From Lonicera japonica (lineage: Eukaryota > Streptophyta > Magnoliopsida > Dipsacales > Caprifoliaceae), in NCBI GenBank assembly GCA_021464415.1, contig CM038470.1:31119774-31183773 (forward strand): DNA of 64,000 nucleotides, in the 5' to 3' direction. The notes beneath the pieces are model-generated. The model was not told the DNA's origin. It searched no databases and worked only from the letters and a program-made list of their open reading frames with translations. Positions 10,613-21,771 of this stretch are shown here, piece by piece. How positions within the stretch are numbered: position 1 is the stretch's first letter; each line of letters opens with the position of its first letter. The position numbers and the translations under genes are program-made.

Positions 10613-10786
10613 TTAAAAGTGAATGTTAAAAGTGAAAGTGTCAAAGTGAAAATGGTTTTTTAGTAAAGTAAGAAAGAGAAGCGGAAAATATTTTACATCT
10701 CCTTTCATCTGCCTTCCATTTAGTTTTTGGTCAATTAATAGCCACACATTTTTTGATTCAAAAACTTTCCCCCTTTATTATATAGA
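10491..10786 (-). mobile_element. Short non-autonomous Helitron (296 bp)
   Basis: On the minus strand it starts TCTATATAATAAAGGGG and ends GGCACGGGTTACCCCTAG. It is flanked by A on the 5' side and T on the 3' side, as Helitrons inserting between A and T require. A short stem (GTGTC/GGCAC, loop TTT) lies about 11 nt before CTAG. No coding capacity. It contains a (GA)n tract. Confidence 0.65.
10573..10609. repeat. (AG)n microsatellite
   Basis: AG dinucleotide tract with one interruption, inside the small Helitron. Confidence 0.9.
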
Positions 10787-11140
10787 TGTGTAGAGAGAGA
10801 AACAACTAGTTGAAAATGGGGAGGGGTAATTTCGTCAAGAAATATGACAAATAAACGAAATTTGGACGTACTCCATAAAAATTTTGGGAGTTATGTCTAA
10901 TTTAATTTATTTTGGGGCATGATGAATGGAGGGTTAACTCAAAAATATATGCTCTAATGTTTATTAACATGTATCAAGATCTACAAAGAGAACAACCCGA
11001 GTATCTATGTAATCTTTTAAAGTAAATTAAATGAATATTGTAAAATATAACACCTGTAATTAAGAGTTGGAGCATTACTAACCCACTTTAGGCTTGCTAA
11101 AATTGGTTTGATATAAATATTAAGTCATTATAAATCATAT
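10787..11140. other. AT-rich DNA left of solo LTR A
   Basis: No gene seen. The 5 bp CATAT at 11136-11140 is repeated at 21772-21776, so this DNA was continuous with the sequence from 21777 before stack A inserted. Confidence 0.5.
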
Positions 11141-12357
11141 TGTGAGAATCCGCAAATACGACCCTCGGATCTCAATCCCGTGTTTGGGGAGTTTAAAACG
11201 TCGAAAAAGATTCCGTCATTTCATTTGCTTCGATATAGGGGTAAATCTTATTTTTCTATTTCTAAATGCAGGTGGGTTCATTCAGAATCGCAAGCACGTT
11301 TTACAAAAAAACGTACAAAAAGTTCGTATAGGGGTAAAGGCCAACGCAAGCCTTATCCCCACATGTTTTGTCTACGAAACTGGGATTCTATAAGGTTCGG
11401 GAACTATGATACGGTTTGGGAAGGTGTTAGGCAGCTATTATGCCTTTTCTGTCTGTAATGGCTTTATATGTTTATTCTATATTGAAAAATTTGGATGCCT
11501 TTACTAAAAAGTCTTCTACTTTTCTTAAAATACATCTTCGTTAAAAAAAAACTTGATTTTGGGGAAAACGAGAAAAATGATAAAAAAAACTTGTATTCCA
11601 TAATCCGATGTTTTATTTTGACAGGAAATGAAATACAAATGACAAAGTTCGTAATTTTGGAAAATTGAAAGGGTGTTCTAATATTGTTTACTCAGATAAC
11701 AATATTAGTTTCATTTTTGCTTCAGTTGTGTTTGGAAAAAATTGGATTCTCGATTGGAATTGATTTGATATGGATTTAAATTCTTGGTGAGAGTATATCA
11801 GATATATCATAATCTATATGAGAGACTGGATATACCCGATCTTAATCCTTTAAGTAAGTTTTATCGTTCCGGGCTTTGAAAATGTAATTTATCCGGATAA
11901 TAATATACTTACTTCTTTTTTATTTTCGAAAATGATTTTATCAAGGTTTTGTTTTGAGAAAACAATAGACTATTTATAACTTAACAATAAGTTTATTCAA
12001 TTAGGACAAAACAACGGATATACACAAAGGAAAACAAGTACACAGATATATAAACTTTAAATATTATAACAAATTTTCTTTACCTTCCCGACGAAATAAG
12101 ATAAGAAAGAGAGAAAATATAATATGACCGAAGATAGTTCGGCGAATATAGACTTTTCTTCTCCAGATACAGTTGAGAATTCGACTTTGAAGTACGAGAC
12201 GTCGAGTATTAAAAATTCGGAGATTTCTCGAAAACTTGATAAGTGGAACTTTAAAAAAAATAGATTTTTAGAAAGATAATAGCCTTTTCTTGGGGTCCTA
12301 GTTGCTATCTTCAAACCCTTGGGGTGTTGGCCTATTTATACTGCTCAGGGGAGTTTA

Positions 12358-12575
12358 TTGTGCGACATTCTCCTCAAAAGTGGAACCGTCGCGCGACATT
12401 TTGCCAGATGTCGCGCGACAAACGGCTGAAGGTTTGTCCGTGACAGATTGATGTGCCAGAGAGTGGATGGTCTGGGTCAAAGGAGTTTGTCGTGCGACAT
12501 CTGCATGTTTGTCGTGCGACAATCTGGTTTATCGCACGACAAAGGCCTCTGAAAATTGGTTTTTCATACGACAGA
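12358..12575. repeat. Cluster of TGTCGYGCGACA-type palindromes
   Basis: Within about 220 bp there are repeated perfect or near-perfect palindromes built on TGTCGCGCGACA, TGTCGTGCGACA and ATCGCACGACAA, including two perfect TGTCGCGCGACA-like copies near 12388 and 12410 and two TTGTCGTGCGACA copies near 12488 and 12510. Spacers are unrelated. Confidence 0.8.
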
Positions 12576-12959
12576 TCCTCCTAGGAACAGGTTTGTTGGA
12601 CTACAAACTTTCCGAAGCACATTACACCAACATGGCTAAAATGTCACTAAAATGCGTGGAGTCTTTGTCACGGACCAGAGCCATGACAAGTGGTTATGAC
12701 AGTTTGAAACCGAAACAATACTCTAAAGTCACTTTTATTTTAATATATAACACTCCATTAATAATAATGTCACAGTTCAAGACCGTTACAAACCTAACAA
12801 GATGGCTGTCTCGTTTGTGAACCGGAACAACAAGTAAATAAGTGTTACCAAATATGAGCAGGAGTCGAATTGCAATATCCCTCTTCTAATTTTCACTCTC
12901 CCCATTTTATTATTTTCACTATATCCCTTTATCCCCTTTTCTAAATTTTGAGCCTCTCT

Positions 12960-13185
12960 CTCAAACCCTCGTTACTCTCAACTCCTCTCTGAAACCCTCA
13001 CTCGCAGCTCCTTTCTTCCCCACCAAATCGTAGTTCCTCGATCGCTTCTCCACCAAATCGTAGCAGCTCTTCTCTTATCCACTAAATCGTAGACCAAATC
13101 GCAGCAGCTATAATCATATATTTTCCTCCAAATCATAACAACTGCTCTCTTCTCCACCAAATCATAGCTCCTCTCTTCACCCACA
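12960..13185. repeat. CACCAAATCGTAG minisatellite
   Basis: Degenerate tandem units around CTCCACCAAATCGTAGC, spaced roughly 25-35 bp, followed by a CTAGGGTTT telo-box at about 13204-13212. The composition (C/T-rich, AAACCCTC, telo-box) resembles a plant 5' UTR, so it may be part of the captured DNA. Confidence 0.6.
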
Positions 13186-13223
13186 AATTTGGACGGAGCT
13201 CGCTCTAGGGTTTATCCTACTCA

Positions 13224-13953
13224 GATCTGGACGGGGCTTGTTTTTTTTTGCTTGTAGGTTTTTGCAGTAGGAATTTACTTGATGCATTCCTATGTCAAAA
13301 CCCTTATGGACAAATAATACATAATCTTCCTCTACTGAATTCTTAATGGGTAGGATAACCTCTGAATGATCTTCGATATTCTGCATCATTCGGTTGATAT
13401 TAGATCCAAACTTATTTCTCTTATCTTCTTCAAATTTCTCAAAAGTGTCATTATGAAAATGCTGGGTCAGATGAAATACAACAAATCTGATCTGATGATT
13501 TGTCCGTCCATTTCTTCTCAAAAGTAGGACTATAACTGTTTTCAACATTGTGTTCTTCTATGCCATAAAAGTCAAGTTGCATTGGTTTCATAAAATCAGC
13601 TTTAGAATGTGTATATGTAGTACGACTACACATGCCACTACTTGCTTTCAATATTCCTTCATTACTCCTAGCAATTTGAGACCTTGTTTTTCTACCACCA
13701 TCTTTCTTTTCAATCTGGACACATTTATCTACTCCTAAAGATTCATTAACACCATTATGTTTTTTGCTAGAACTTTTTGACCTTGTAATTCTACCAAAGT
13801 AACAGCTGGCGCCATCCTCCTTACTCTTGCTACCTTCTTTCGCTTCGCTCAAGACATAACTTTCTTTAATGATATTTGAGGGCTCATCCAACTTAAATAA
13901 CAAGTTGGCATGATTCTTCTCATTGGGTAAATGTCTTTTAGATGCTGCATTCA
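13224..13953 (-). pseudogene. Captured exon of an unrecognised, Lys/Ser-rich nuclear-type protein
   Basis: After acceptor tttag (AG at 13954-13955) the minus strand is open for about 165 codons (VNAASKRHLPNEKNHANLLF...). It contains CYFGRITRSKSSSKKHNG and KTRSQIARSNEG, basic TRS-containing blocks. Near 13451-13548 the frame is overlapped by another that continues with FEKFEEDKRNKFGSN... to about 13240, consistent with one exon broken by a frameshift. The hydrophilic basic composition suggests a nuclear protein, but I do not recognise the family with confidence. A plant INCENP-like protein is a guess only. Its place inside CACTA termini and the frameshift argue for a captured, nonfunctional fragment. 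Confidence 0.5.
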
Positions 13954-14182
13954 CTAAACACAAAGAGAAATTGAGTCAAGTACGTGGCTACTTGTAATGG
14001 CAGAGAATCAGTCTAACAAAACTATTGGGAATCGAATTCAATGCAGAGTAAACTCTGAAATTATTCTTAAAGTAAGATTACATATATTTATATATTTTGA
14101 ATGTGTAATTTGTATACATAATAAGAAATGATGGATTGATAATTTCAATACTTAATATAAACATTGATAATTTATGTTGCAG

Positions 14183-14310
14183 TTGCGGTTGCACGGAAAG
14201 TGGGGGAGCCCTAGTGATGGGAGAAGTGAAATACAAAGACTCAATTCTCGAGCCATTGGCACGATTATCACGCCATCGATCGACCAAATTTCTTCCAAAC
14301 GACAGTCCAG
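14183..14310 (+). pseudogene. Exon-like segment with canonical splice borders
   Basis: A 128-bp segment of higher GC content lies between acceptor tgttgcag (AG at 14181-14182) and donor CAG|gtgata. One frame reads ALVMGEVKYKDSILEPLARL and another LHGKWGSPSDGRSEIQRLNS; neither is recognised. Its contrast with AT-rich flanks and its splice-like borders suggest a captured exon. Confidence 0.35.
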
Positions 14311-14743
14311 GTGATAAATAACAATATATGTATTTGTATTTGTGTGTTTGTTTGAGTTGTGAGCTACAAATGGCAGTGGCTTCTAAATCTGCTGCTTAAT
14401 TACTGTTCTATTATCGCATTGTGCATTATAGGCTTGTAGCATGGCTATCTATATTTAAAGAAACAACAAAAACAAGACACACAATTAAATGTAGATCTGT
14501 GTATATATTTCATTTGATCATTAATGTTGTGTTTGAACCATTGAATATATATATAGATGTAGAGAGAAAGCATTATATGATGTTCTCTTAATATGATATT
14601 CAGATATTGTAACTTGTGCATATTAAACTAAACGACCAGATGTTCCTTTTTCATACATTCCTAAAAATAAATAATGATTGGGTTTGTACAATTCTTATTA
14701 GCCAATTCAATGGTATGTATAGTTTCCTATTTATGGTCTGCAG

Positions 14744-14955
14744 GACGGAGAGGCTTGTACTCATTTATTAAACATTCTTGCTCTTGAGCATTTAAAACCC
14801 TTTTCTTTATCAGTAAAAGATCCATTACTAAGAGCACATTAATTTCTTGAACATGTTGACAAAATAGGTTGCAAGAGATACTAAATAGCAAGAGATATTG
14901 TGGAAGGTTCTCCTAATCTTAACCTTGCCTTCGTGGCTCACATCTTACAGCATAG
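14744..14955 (+). pseudogene. Captured fimbrin exon (calponin-homology region), two stops
   Basis: Between acceptor ctgcag (14738-14743) and donor gtgag (14956) one frame reads DGEACTHLLNILALEH, then VKDPLLRA, a stop, FLEHVDKIGCKRY, a stop, and IARDIVEGSPNLNLAFVAH followed by ILQHR. This matches plant fimbrins (actin-bundling proteins with four CH domains) over about 70 residues, in the DGEAYxxLLNxLAPEH...CKRY...DIVEGSxNLNLAFVAxIFxxR region of the second CH domain. The two TAA codons show it is dead. Retained splice borders imply DNA-level capture rather than retroposition. No other fimbrin exon was recognised nearby. Confidence 0.8.
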
Positions 14956-16799
14956 GTGAGAATCAACATTTCTTCATGGTAGTGATATTCTTCTAAAATG
15001 TTGCCATCGGATTCGGTAGTTGTTAATTAACTTATTGAAATATATTTATGGTTTTTTGGTCATCTTATCTTCAAATGAGATATATGTAAGCTAGATGTGT
15101 TAGCCCTGCTATTACTTTTTTCTTATATATATATGTGTGTGCTTTATATAAATAAATAAAAACGCAATTCTAGGCATTTGCTATTCACAAATTCCTTTCT
15201 TGCTTTTATACATCTATCACATATATTATGGTATAGATGGAAGTTTTATGTTGAGATGAATAACGTAGCATAGCATAGAACAGAGCTTTAAAATACAAAT
15301 ATTATGGTATAGTTTGCAATAAACACCATACTTGGTCGAATACAGTTTTTAATTAAAGTTTTAACAATATAAAAAAAATCGAAACCAAAACCGACCAAAT
15401 CATTTGGGGAGGGTTTGGGTTCCATAGGAGAAAATATAGGGTACACTGATAAATTAAATAGTGTTTTTTTATGTTATCTTGATTTGACATATTTTGTTTC
15501 CCATTAGGCATTAGGCCATTACTTGTCCAAGTGAAGTTGTTTCACTTTTGAGCCATTTTTTTAAGAGATGGGCTCTTAAATATCATCTTTGGTTGGCAAT
15601 GTAGGTGTTACACCTGTTCATGGATTAATGGATTAACTAATTAGCTGTTTTCCCTCTAATTCAAGGTATTTGGAGATCTCAAAAGCAAATTTCCAGTGTT
15701 TTTGAACCTAACAAAGTGGAGTATCACATTTATGATGTTTATAGATGCTATTTGCTGCAAGATTAGCTTGAAAGGTCACCACAATTGGGAAGCTCTCATT
15801 CTCAACTTTGTGAGTATTCCTACTCTCCATCATTTTTATTTGAACGCCATTCCTACGTCAAAATACTTTTTATAATATTTTGTTCTTTTTTTTTCTACTT
15901 ATAGGGTAGTTTTGTTACTTGTGAAAACGTTCATGTGTGTATTTGGACTCTACTCAAAATAGTCGAATTATCTTGGTTTGTTGTGAATAGGGGTGGTAGC
16001 GGTTCGATTACAGAACCGAGTCGGTTGATTTAGATACCGAACCGACAAAGTCGGTTGGCTCAATGTTCATACCGGTTTTGAACCGCCCTACTCGGTAAAC
16101 TGACGATTAGTAAAACCGAAAAGCTCGGTCGATTTGGTAGAATGTTGGTTAAAACCGACAGCTGTAGCATGTGAGGCAGCTAGCACTAGTAGTAGCCAGC
16201 AGTCCAAAATCCAAAGTCCAAAATCCAAAATCACTCAATCACAGTACCTTTTTTTTTCTTCCCCTGAGCAACCAAACTAAAGTACCAAAGAGGCAAAGAC
16301 CAAAATCCAAAATCCAAAGTTCCAATTTCTAAACAATTAATTTTGAAGTTTTCTAATTGAGTACCAAAGAGGCAAAGACCAAGTCCAAACCAATCAAAAT
16401 CAAAAGTTCTCAATCAAACAATTAACATCAAATTAGCAGTAAAACTCTAACATATTATCATATATAATAGCATCAAATTAGCACAAAAAACTTAAAACTC
16501 CATCAAAAAAAGTAGCAAACTAGCAGCCATGCAGCAAATTAGCACCAAAAAACACCATAAAAAATAATAACAACCTTTCATCAATAAACGCGGTAGCCAG
16601 CAGTAAGCCTGTAACAAACTGATAGAATTTAGCCCTCTATGTCACTAGGGGTGTGTGTAACACTGTGTCAAAACTAAAAACTTAAGCAACAAATATAATT
16701 TACTAATTTTGTAATGTACACAGCAGTACAAGTGAGACTGTACAACACATAGCCACATACCGTAAAATTTAGAAATTAATAGCTAATTACGGACCCTCC

Positions 16800-19277
16800 A
16801 TCTTGTCATTCAAGAACCCCTTCGAGCACTTCCTCTCGGTCTTGGAATATTGGGACATGGAGCCGGTGGAGGAGCTTGAGTTTAAGCTTGAATCGGAGGA
16901 GGTGTTCTTGAACTTGAGCCGGAGGAGGTGGTAATTGAACTTGACTTTCCGAATCTCTAACTCCAACTTGCTCGATCCTCACCTTTACATGCAAACAAAG
17001 TAACAAACACTAGTAAGTATTGCATAAACAGTGTATTATTATTGAAATTTGAAATAAATAACTACATGAGTATTAACCTTCTTACCATTTTCAACATCTT
17101 CAAGTTCTTTGTAGAACGCCACTTCTTCTTTTGTAGGCTCTTTGTAGAATTTAAATTCTTCACCTTTAAGCCAATCGCTCGAACACACTAATGCTTCAAC
17201 CATTTTGGGTGTTAAAGAAGCTCTAAACGGATCAACAACCCTCCCACCAAGGCTAAACGCATTCTCACTAGCTATAGTAGAACTAGGAAGAGCAAACACA
17301 TCCCTAGCAATCTTTGAAAGGACGGGATATCTACCACTACTTGCTTTCCATCACTCTAAGAGATTAAATTCCTCATTGTGCGGGCTTTCAGAAGGGTCAT
17401 TCAAGTACTTGTCAATTTCATTTGTTATCTCCATATGATGTGACGCCTTTCTTTTATTCATGATGTGCGCAAACCATGACGCTTCATCATCATCCGCTCC
17501 TACCGGATTAGAATAATCCAGTGCCACCTCTTTTGATCTTTCTTCATTGTTTCCACCCTTATACGCCCTAAGCAAGTCATTGAAGCATTGTTTAATTGAG
17601 TCCTTCACTTGCTCAATTTTAGACTCCCCCAAATCAATTCTTTCCAAACCATACTCAATCATATCAAATTTATACCTCGGATCAAGTACTTGGGCTGTAA
17701 ACACAATAGGATTCACATCATTAATTGAACCCCAATACTTCTCAAATTTTAACTTCATAAAATAAGCCACACTTTGCAAAGTTGGATTTGTATAATCCCT
17801 TAATTTACCTTCAATTTCTACTTGCAAAGTCAAGAGCGTTAATAAAATTAAATTTGAGGTTGGAGTTTTTGTTGCACTTAATTTTATGGTGGCATCATAA
17901 ATTTTTTTAAGAAAGTGGGCAAAGCTTATCCTTCTTGCCCAATCCTCTTCCACCGGAGGCCCTCTCTCTTGGCTTGGACCTTTTTCCCTTTAATTTCTCT
18001 ACTCACAATTTTTTCAAAGTATGCTTCAAATTGATCATCTTATTCCGCCATTCTAGCAAACACATGCTTGTACTCGAACGCACCACTAAGCATCCCATAT
18101 GTTGCATTCCACCTTGTAACAACATCCATAGGGATAGTAGCCATCTTATCCATTTTCTCCAAATAAAAAAATGACCTAAACAAATCCAACCTAGCCGGGG
18201 AAGAGTGGATAAACCTCACACAATTTCGTATTCCCTCTATTGACAGAAGGAGTTCCTTGATGCCATCTTTAACAACCAAATTGATAATGTGGCAAGCACA
18301 CCTCATGTGCAAGTAAACGCCATCAAGCAAAAGTGTATTGAGAGCCTTAAGCCTCATTTTCATATATTCAATTGCTTTGTCATTAACAGTAGCATTATCG
18401 ACGGTAATACTAAATACTTTTTGAATGCTCCAGTCACTCAAACACCCATCAAGAACCCTCCCTATGTCTTCGCACTTATGAGACGTAATCTTCGTAAAAT
18501 TAATGATCCTCTTATGTAGAGTCCAATCATTATCCAAGAAATGGGCTGTCACGACCATATAATTGATAATATGGATTGAGGTCCAAGTATCGATGGTGAT
18601 ACTTACCCTCAAATCGCCTATCACACTCAAAATCTTCGTATTCTCCATCAAAAACAACTCCCAACCCCCTTTTGTGACTTTTCTCCTAGAAGGTACAATA
18701 AACCTAGGCTGAAGCTCCTTAAGAAGCGCTACAAAAGCCAGATGCTCAACTGTCCTAAAAGATTGCTCGGCCCTGATTACCCATTCCACAATTTTCTTCT
18801 CATGCCTTTGTTAATCAAATTTTTGACTAAGAAGCGGAGCCCTAAATCTCTCTTGTGTGAGCATTGTTTGACTTGAATCGTGGTGCTTATAAAGACCACT
18901 TCCTTCACATTTCTCTAAATGATTTCTAATGTCAGTTGTTCCATTCCTCTTCGCATGTGCAGGCATTTCAAGTTTGCATATGTTGCAAATTGCAATACAA
19001 TCCTCCTCCCCATATTCATTTACAAATTCATGTTTAGTCGCCCACTTCGACACTTCACTCGTTTTTCTTTTATTACCCCCAGGCGGCTTACTAGTTGCAC
19101 CCGAGCTTTCAATACCGGCAACATTATCAAATTCTATATCTTCTTCATCATCAGAATTATTTTGTGTGGGATTACTTGGGGGATGAGAGGAGGTGGTGGT
19201 GGAGGAATATACGTATCTGGACTTGAAATAGGAAAGTTAGGAGAATGTGTACTACACGAAGCGGATTGGCTATCCAT
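16800..19277 (-). pseudogene. hAT transposase (BED finger, RICESLEEPER/DAYSLEEPER type), inactivated
   Basis: Starting at ATG 19277 (MDSQSASCS..., Pro-rich), a frameshift precedes a BED zinc finger near 18920-19050 with CNICKLEMP, then H and C ligands in RNHLEKC. The catalytic region follows (DTWTS near 18600; DNATVND near 18400; CACHIINLVVKDGIKE near 18280; TRWNATY near 18110). The C-terminal dimerisation domain reads WGSINDVNPIV...LDPRYK and later YPVLSKIARDVFALPSSTIA and SENAFSLGGRVVDPFRASLT. It is interrupted by a TAA after QKFD (about 18811), a frameshift at 17954-18040 and a TGA in place of the first Trp of the usual EWWK (17351). A donor-like ATG|GTAAGA near 17093 suggests a last exon at about 16800-16980. 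The protein would bind and excise the element, but this copy cannot. Confidence 0.85.
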
Positions 19278-19450
19278 CCTGAAATTAGAAAACACGAAAT
19301 AAGAAAAGGAAAAGGAAAAAGGACATTCAAAAAAAGTATGATTGGTAGTTTGGTACAGGTAAATAAATCAATTATCAATGTGTTTAAATAAGCAAGTTTT
19401 AGGAATAAAATTTCTAATTCAGATAAGAAAGTAAGAAACATGGATTGTAT

Positions 19451-19760
19451 TCTAATATATATGTAATCAAGTAATATTCATATATGTGCAACTTATTCAT
19501 TTTAAAAAAAATTCTTTTAAAATGAAGAAGTATTAGTAGTGAAAGAAACTTTCTAATATATATTTAATCAAGTAATATTCGTATATGTGCAACTTATTCA
19601 TTTTAAAAAAAAATTCTTTTAAAATGAAGAAGTATTAGTAGTGAAAGAAACTTTCTAATATATATGTAATCAAGTAAAATGAAGAAGTAATATATATGTA
19701 ATCAAGTAATATTCGTATCTCTACTCACATTAAAATGAAGAAGTATTAGTAGTGTAAGAA
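19451..19760. repeat. 101-bp tandem repeat, about three copies
   Basis: Units start TCTAATATATATGTAATCAAG at 19451, 19552 and 19654 and carry TTAAAATGAAGAAGTATTAG; the third is rearranged. It lies inside the hAT element, 5' of its transposase. Confidence 0.85.
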
Positions 19761-20105
19761 ACTTTAGTTCAGCTATTCAATGAAGTTATGCCGTATTATT
19801 TTACATATGTAATATTAATTTCCTAAATTAATAGTTCTTGTTGCACTGCCATAGTGAGGACAAAATGCACAGAGAGACAAGTTTCTTTTGTTGCTTGCTT
19901 GTTATATTATAGTAGCTGTTGGAATAAAGAAGTACAATTCTATACATGAAGGTTATTTGTGAAAGGTAGCTACTTTAATTAGTGCATTCAAGTATTCAAC
20001 TTAAAACTAATAAAAGCAACACAAGTCCTTTAAGTAGGAGGATAATCTGAAGCCTCTTTAACACCCACTTGGCCACGGGACACCAATATAATTCACTTTC
20101 TTTTT

Positions 20106-20126
20106 GCAAGCAAGCAAGCAAGCAAG
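20106..20126. repeat. (AAGC)n microsatellite
   Basis: Five consecutive CAAG/AAGC units inside the hAT element. Confidence 0.85.
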
Positions 20127-21259
20127 CCATTTACCTGTGAAGTAGTCAGACACTCAGACAGTAAAATTTCTTAATCTTTTGGCCCTCTAGCTAATTTAGA
20201 TTTATGTTAAATCATGAAATTAACTATATTTTTTTTTCTTTTTTCCATTTCTTCCCCTTCAATGCTAATGGATATTCGATTCCTAGCAAAAATATTCGTG
20301 GAAAAAAATCCCAAAAGAAAACTTATCATTTTAAATGGAACCGTGGAGCATAAATTGCTAAATTAGGGCATAAATTAGGGCACAAATTAGGACTTACCAG
20401 GTGACCAGAGTACCAGCTATGGAGTCCTGCAGTGTCGTCGTCTCGCTGTGGTGGTGAATAATGAACGGAGATTTGGAGAATAGGAGAAGTGTGGGACGGG
20501 TTTGATTTTGAGAGGAGGATGGACTGTATATAAGTGCGTCTATGAGGGTGTGAGAGTGTGAGACGGAGGGACCGAGGGAGTGAGGCTGTGAGTTAAATGT
20601 TAAAGATGTAAAAGTTTTAACTTAAAACTAATAAAAGCAAAAGTTTAATATTTAAATAATTTTTTCGGTCAATCGGTTTTGACCGACTAATGGGAAACGT
20701 TATACCGTAATCGCAACCACACATGGTTGGTAACCGAATGTGCGGTAACCGATGAAGCATTGGTCAGTCGATTTATCGACTGAAATAGGTTGGGTCGGTT
20801 GGTTTTCGGTTGCAAAATGCTAGCCCTAGTTGTGAACTGTGAAAATGAAAATTTGTAAGTAAATATATTTTGAAGAATGCTGAAATTTTCCAAAAGTTTG
20901 ATTAACACTCACATTGTAGAAGTTTGACTTACAGGCACACGACTTTAAGAGTAAAGAAGAGTACTATCAACAGTGCACATGAGTTCTAAACTTATATTCA
21001 CTTTAACGATCACTTGCTTATGCTAGCTTTGAAGTTTGAATCTATTTATTAATTACTACATATATTTCATCTTGGTTATTAGAATTGTAATTGCAATAAC
21101 AATTTGGTTTATGTGATTATAATTGAATGAGAATTTGGTATGTATGATTGTAATTGCAATGAGAATTTGGTTTAGGATTGTAATTATATTGCAAGTATAT
21201 ATATTATATTTTTTTAGGGAAATTATGTTTTAGCACCTATTTTTTTTAATCTTTAAATT

Positions 21260-21675
21260 ACACTTGTCACGGTCCAAAACCGTGACAATTTCAATAATAG
21301 GGAAAAACCTTGGCTCGAATCAATATCCGAAACAATATAGAGTGCACATGGCTCACATTGTAATAGTTTTAAATCGTGACAATTACAAGAGGGTAGGGCT
21401 CATATTATGACGATTTAGAACCGAAACAAACGTCCAAACTAGTGTCGGTTTAAAACAGAGACACGTTTTGACTTTATCCCGGTTTGAAACCGTTACATAT
21501 TGATCCATTACTGTGCACCATATCCCCTTACAGAACCGTGACAATTGGATGTTGTAACGGTTTTTGGCCGACATAACTTTCTTTGTCACCGCGCTAAATG
21601 TTATGGTTTTAAACCGTGACAAAGCCTATTTGTCATGGTTTAAAACCGTGACTATTATGGTATTTTGGTGTAGTG
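21260..21675. repeat. Right subterminal palindromic repeats of the Pack-CACTA element
   Basis: Repeated units pair TTGTCACGG with CCGTGACAA across an AT core (for example about 21267-21290 and 21635-21655). In CACTA elements such subterminal arrays are transposase-binding sites; binding here is inferred. Confidence 0.75.
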
Positions 21676-21771
21676 GCAATTTCTAGTATTTTGGGTGAGT
21701 TCTAGACTAAAAAATGTGATTTTCTGATGGCTTCAAGGTTCTTGCGAGGGTCACAGATTGGGGTATCTACA

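Larger units (their letters stand above)
15988..20828. mobile_element. hAT transposon (4841 bp) nested in the CACTA element
   Basis: Perfect 8-bp duplications GTTGTGAA (15980-15987 and 20829-20836) flank ends TAGGGGTGG and, inverted on the right, TAGGGCTAG. The subterminal regions are full of CGGTT/AACCG motifs. It carries a decayed transposase on the minus strand. The left part has repeated AAAATCCAAAGTCC-like runs and a duplicated ACCAAAGAGGCAAAGACCA block (about 16282 and 16364). Confidence 0.9.
12620..21675. mobile_element. CACTA element carrying host gene fragments (Pack-CACTA)
   Basis: The right end is TTTTGGTGTAGTG, the inverse of the CACTA terminus. The left end is CATTACACCAA, the same terminus with one C-to-T change. 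Both are flanked by GCA (12617-12619, 21676-21678), the 3-bp duplication typical of En/Spm elements. Subterminal palindromes of the form TTGTCACGG...CCGTGACAA crowd the right end (21260-21675) and occur, decayed, on the left (12660-12830). Without the hAT insert the element is about 4.2 kb. It has no CACTA transposase but holds a fimbrin exon, an unknown exon-like frame and other exon-like pieces. It was presumably mobilised in trans. Confidence 0.8.
11141..21771. mobile_element. Solo LTR A (about 1.57 kb net) hosting a CACTA element
   Basis: The outer sequence begins TGTGAGAATCCGC and ends GGGGTATCTACA (TG...CA) and is flanked on both sides by CATAT (11136-11140, 21772-21776), a 5-bp LTR-type duplication. 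After removing the CACTA element and one GCA copy, 11141-12619 plus 21679-21771 leave about 1572 bp with no PBS or coding region, i.e. a solo LTR formed by LTR-LTR recombination. The family is unidentified, probably Ty3/gypsy. A palindrome cluster lies at 12358-12575. Confidence 0.72.

Noticed and set aside
11142..11458. Overlapping 83- and 92-codon frames with Lys/Arg-rich stretches
   Set aside because: Lie at the start of solo LTR A; no similarity recognised and LTRs are normally noncoding.
15600..15830. Possible further fimbrin exon (a frame containing LKSKFPVF)
   Set aside because: Resemblance to the fimbrin LKSKF motif covers only five residues and does not extend.
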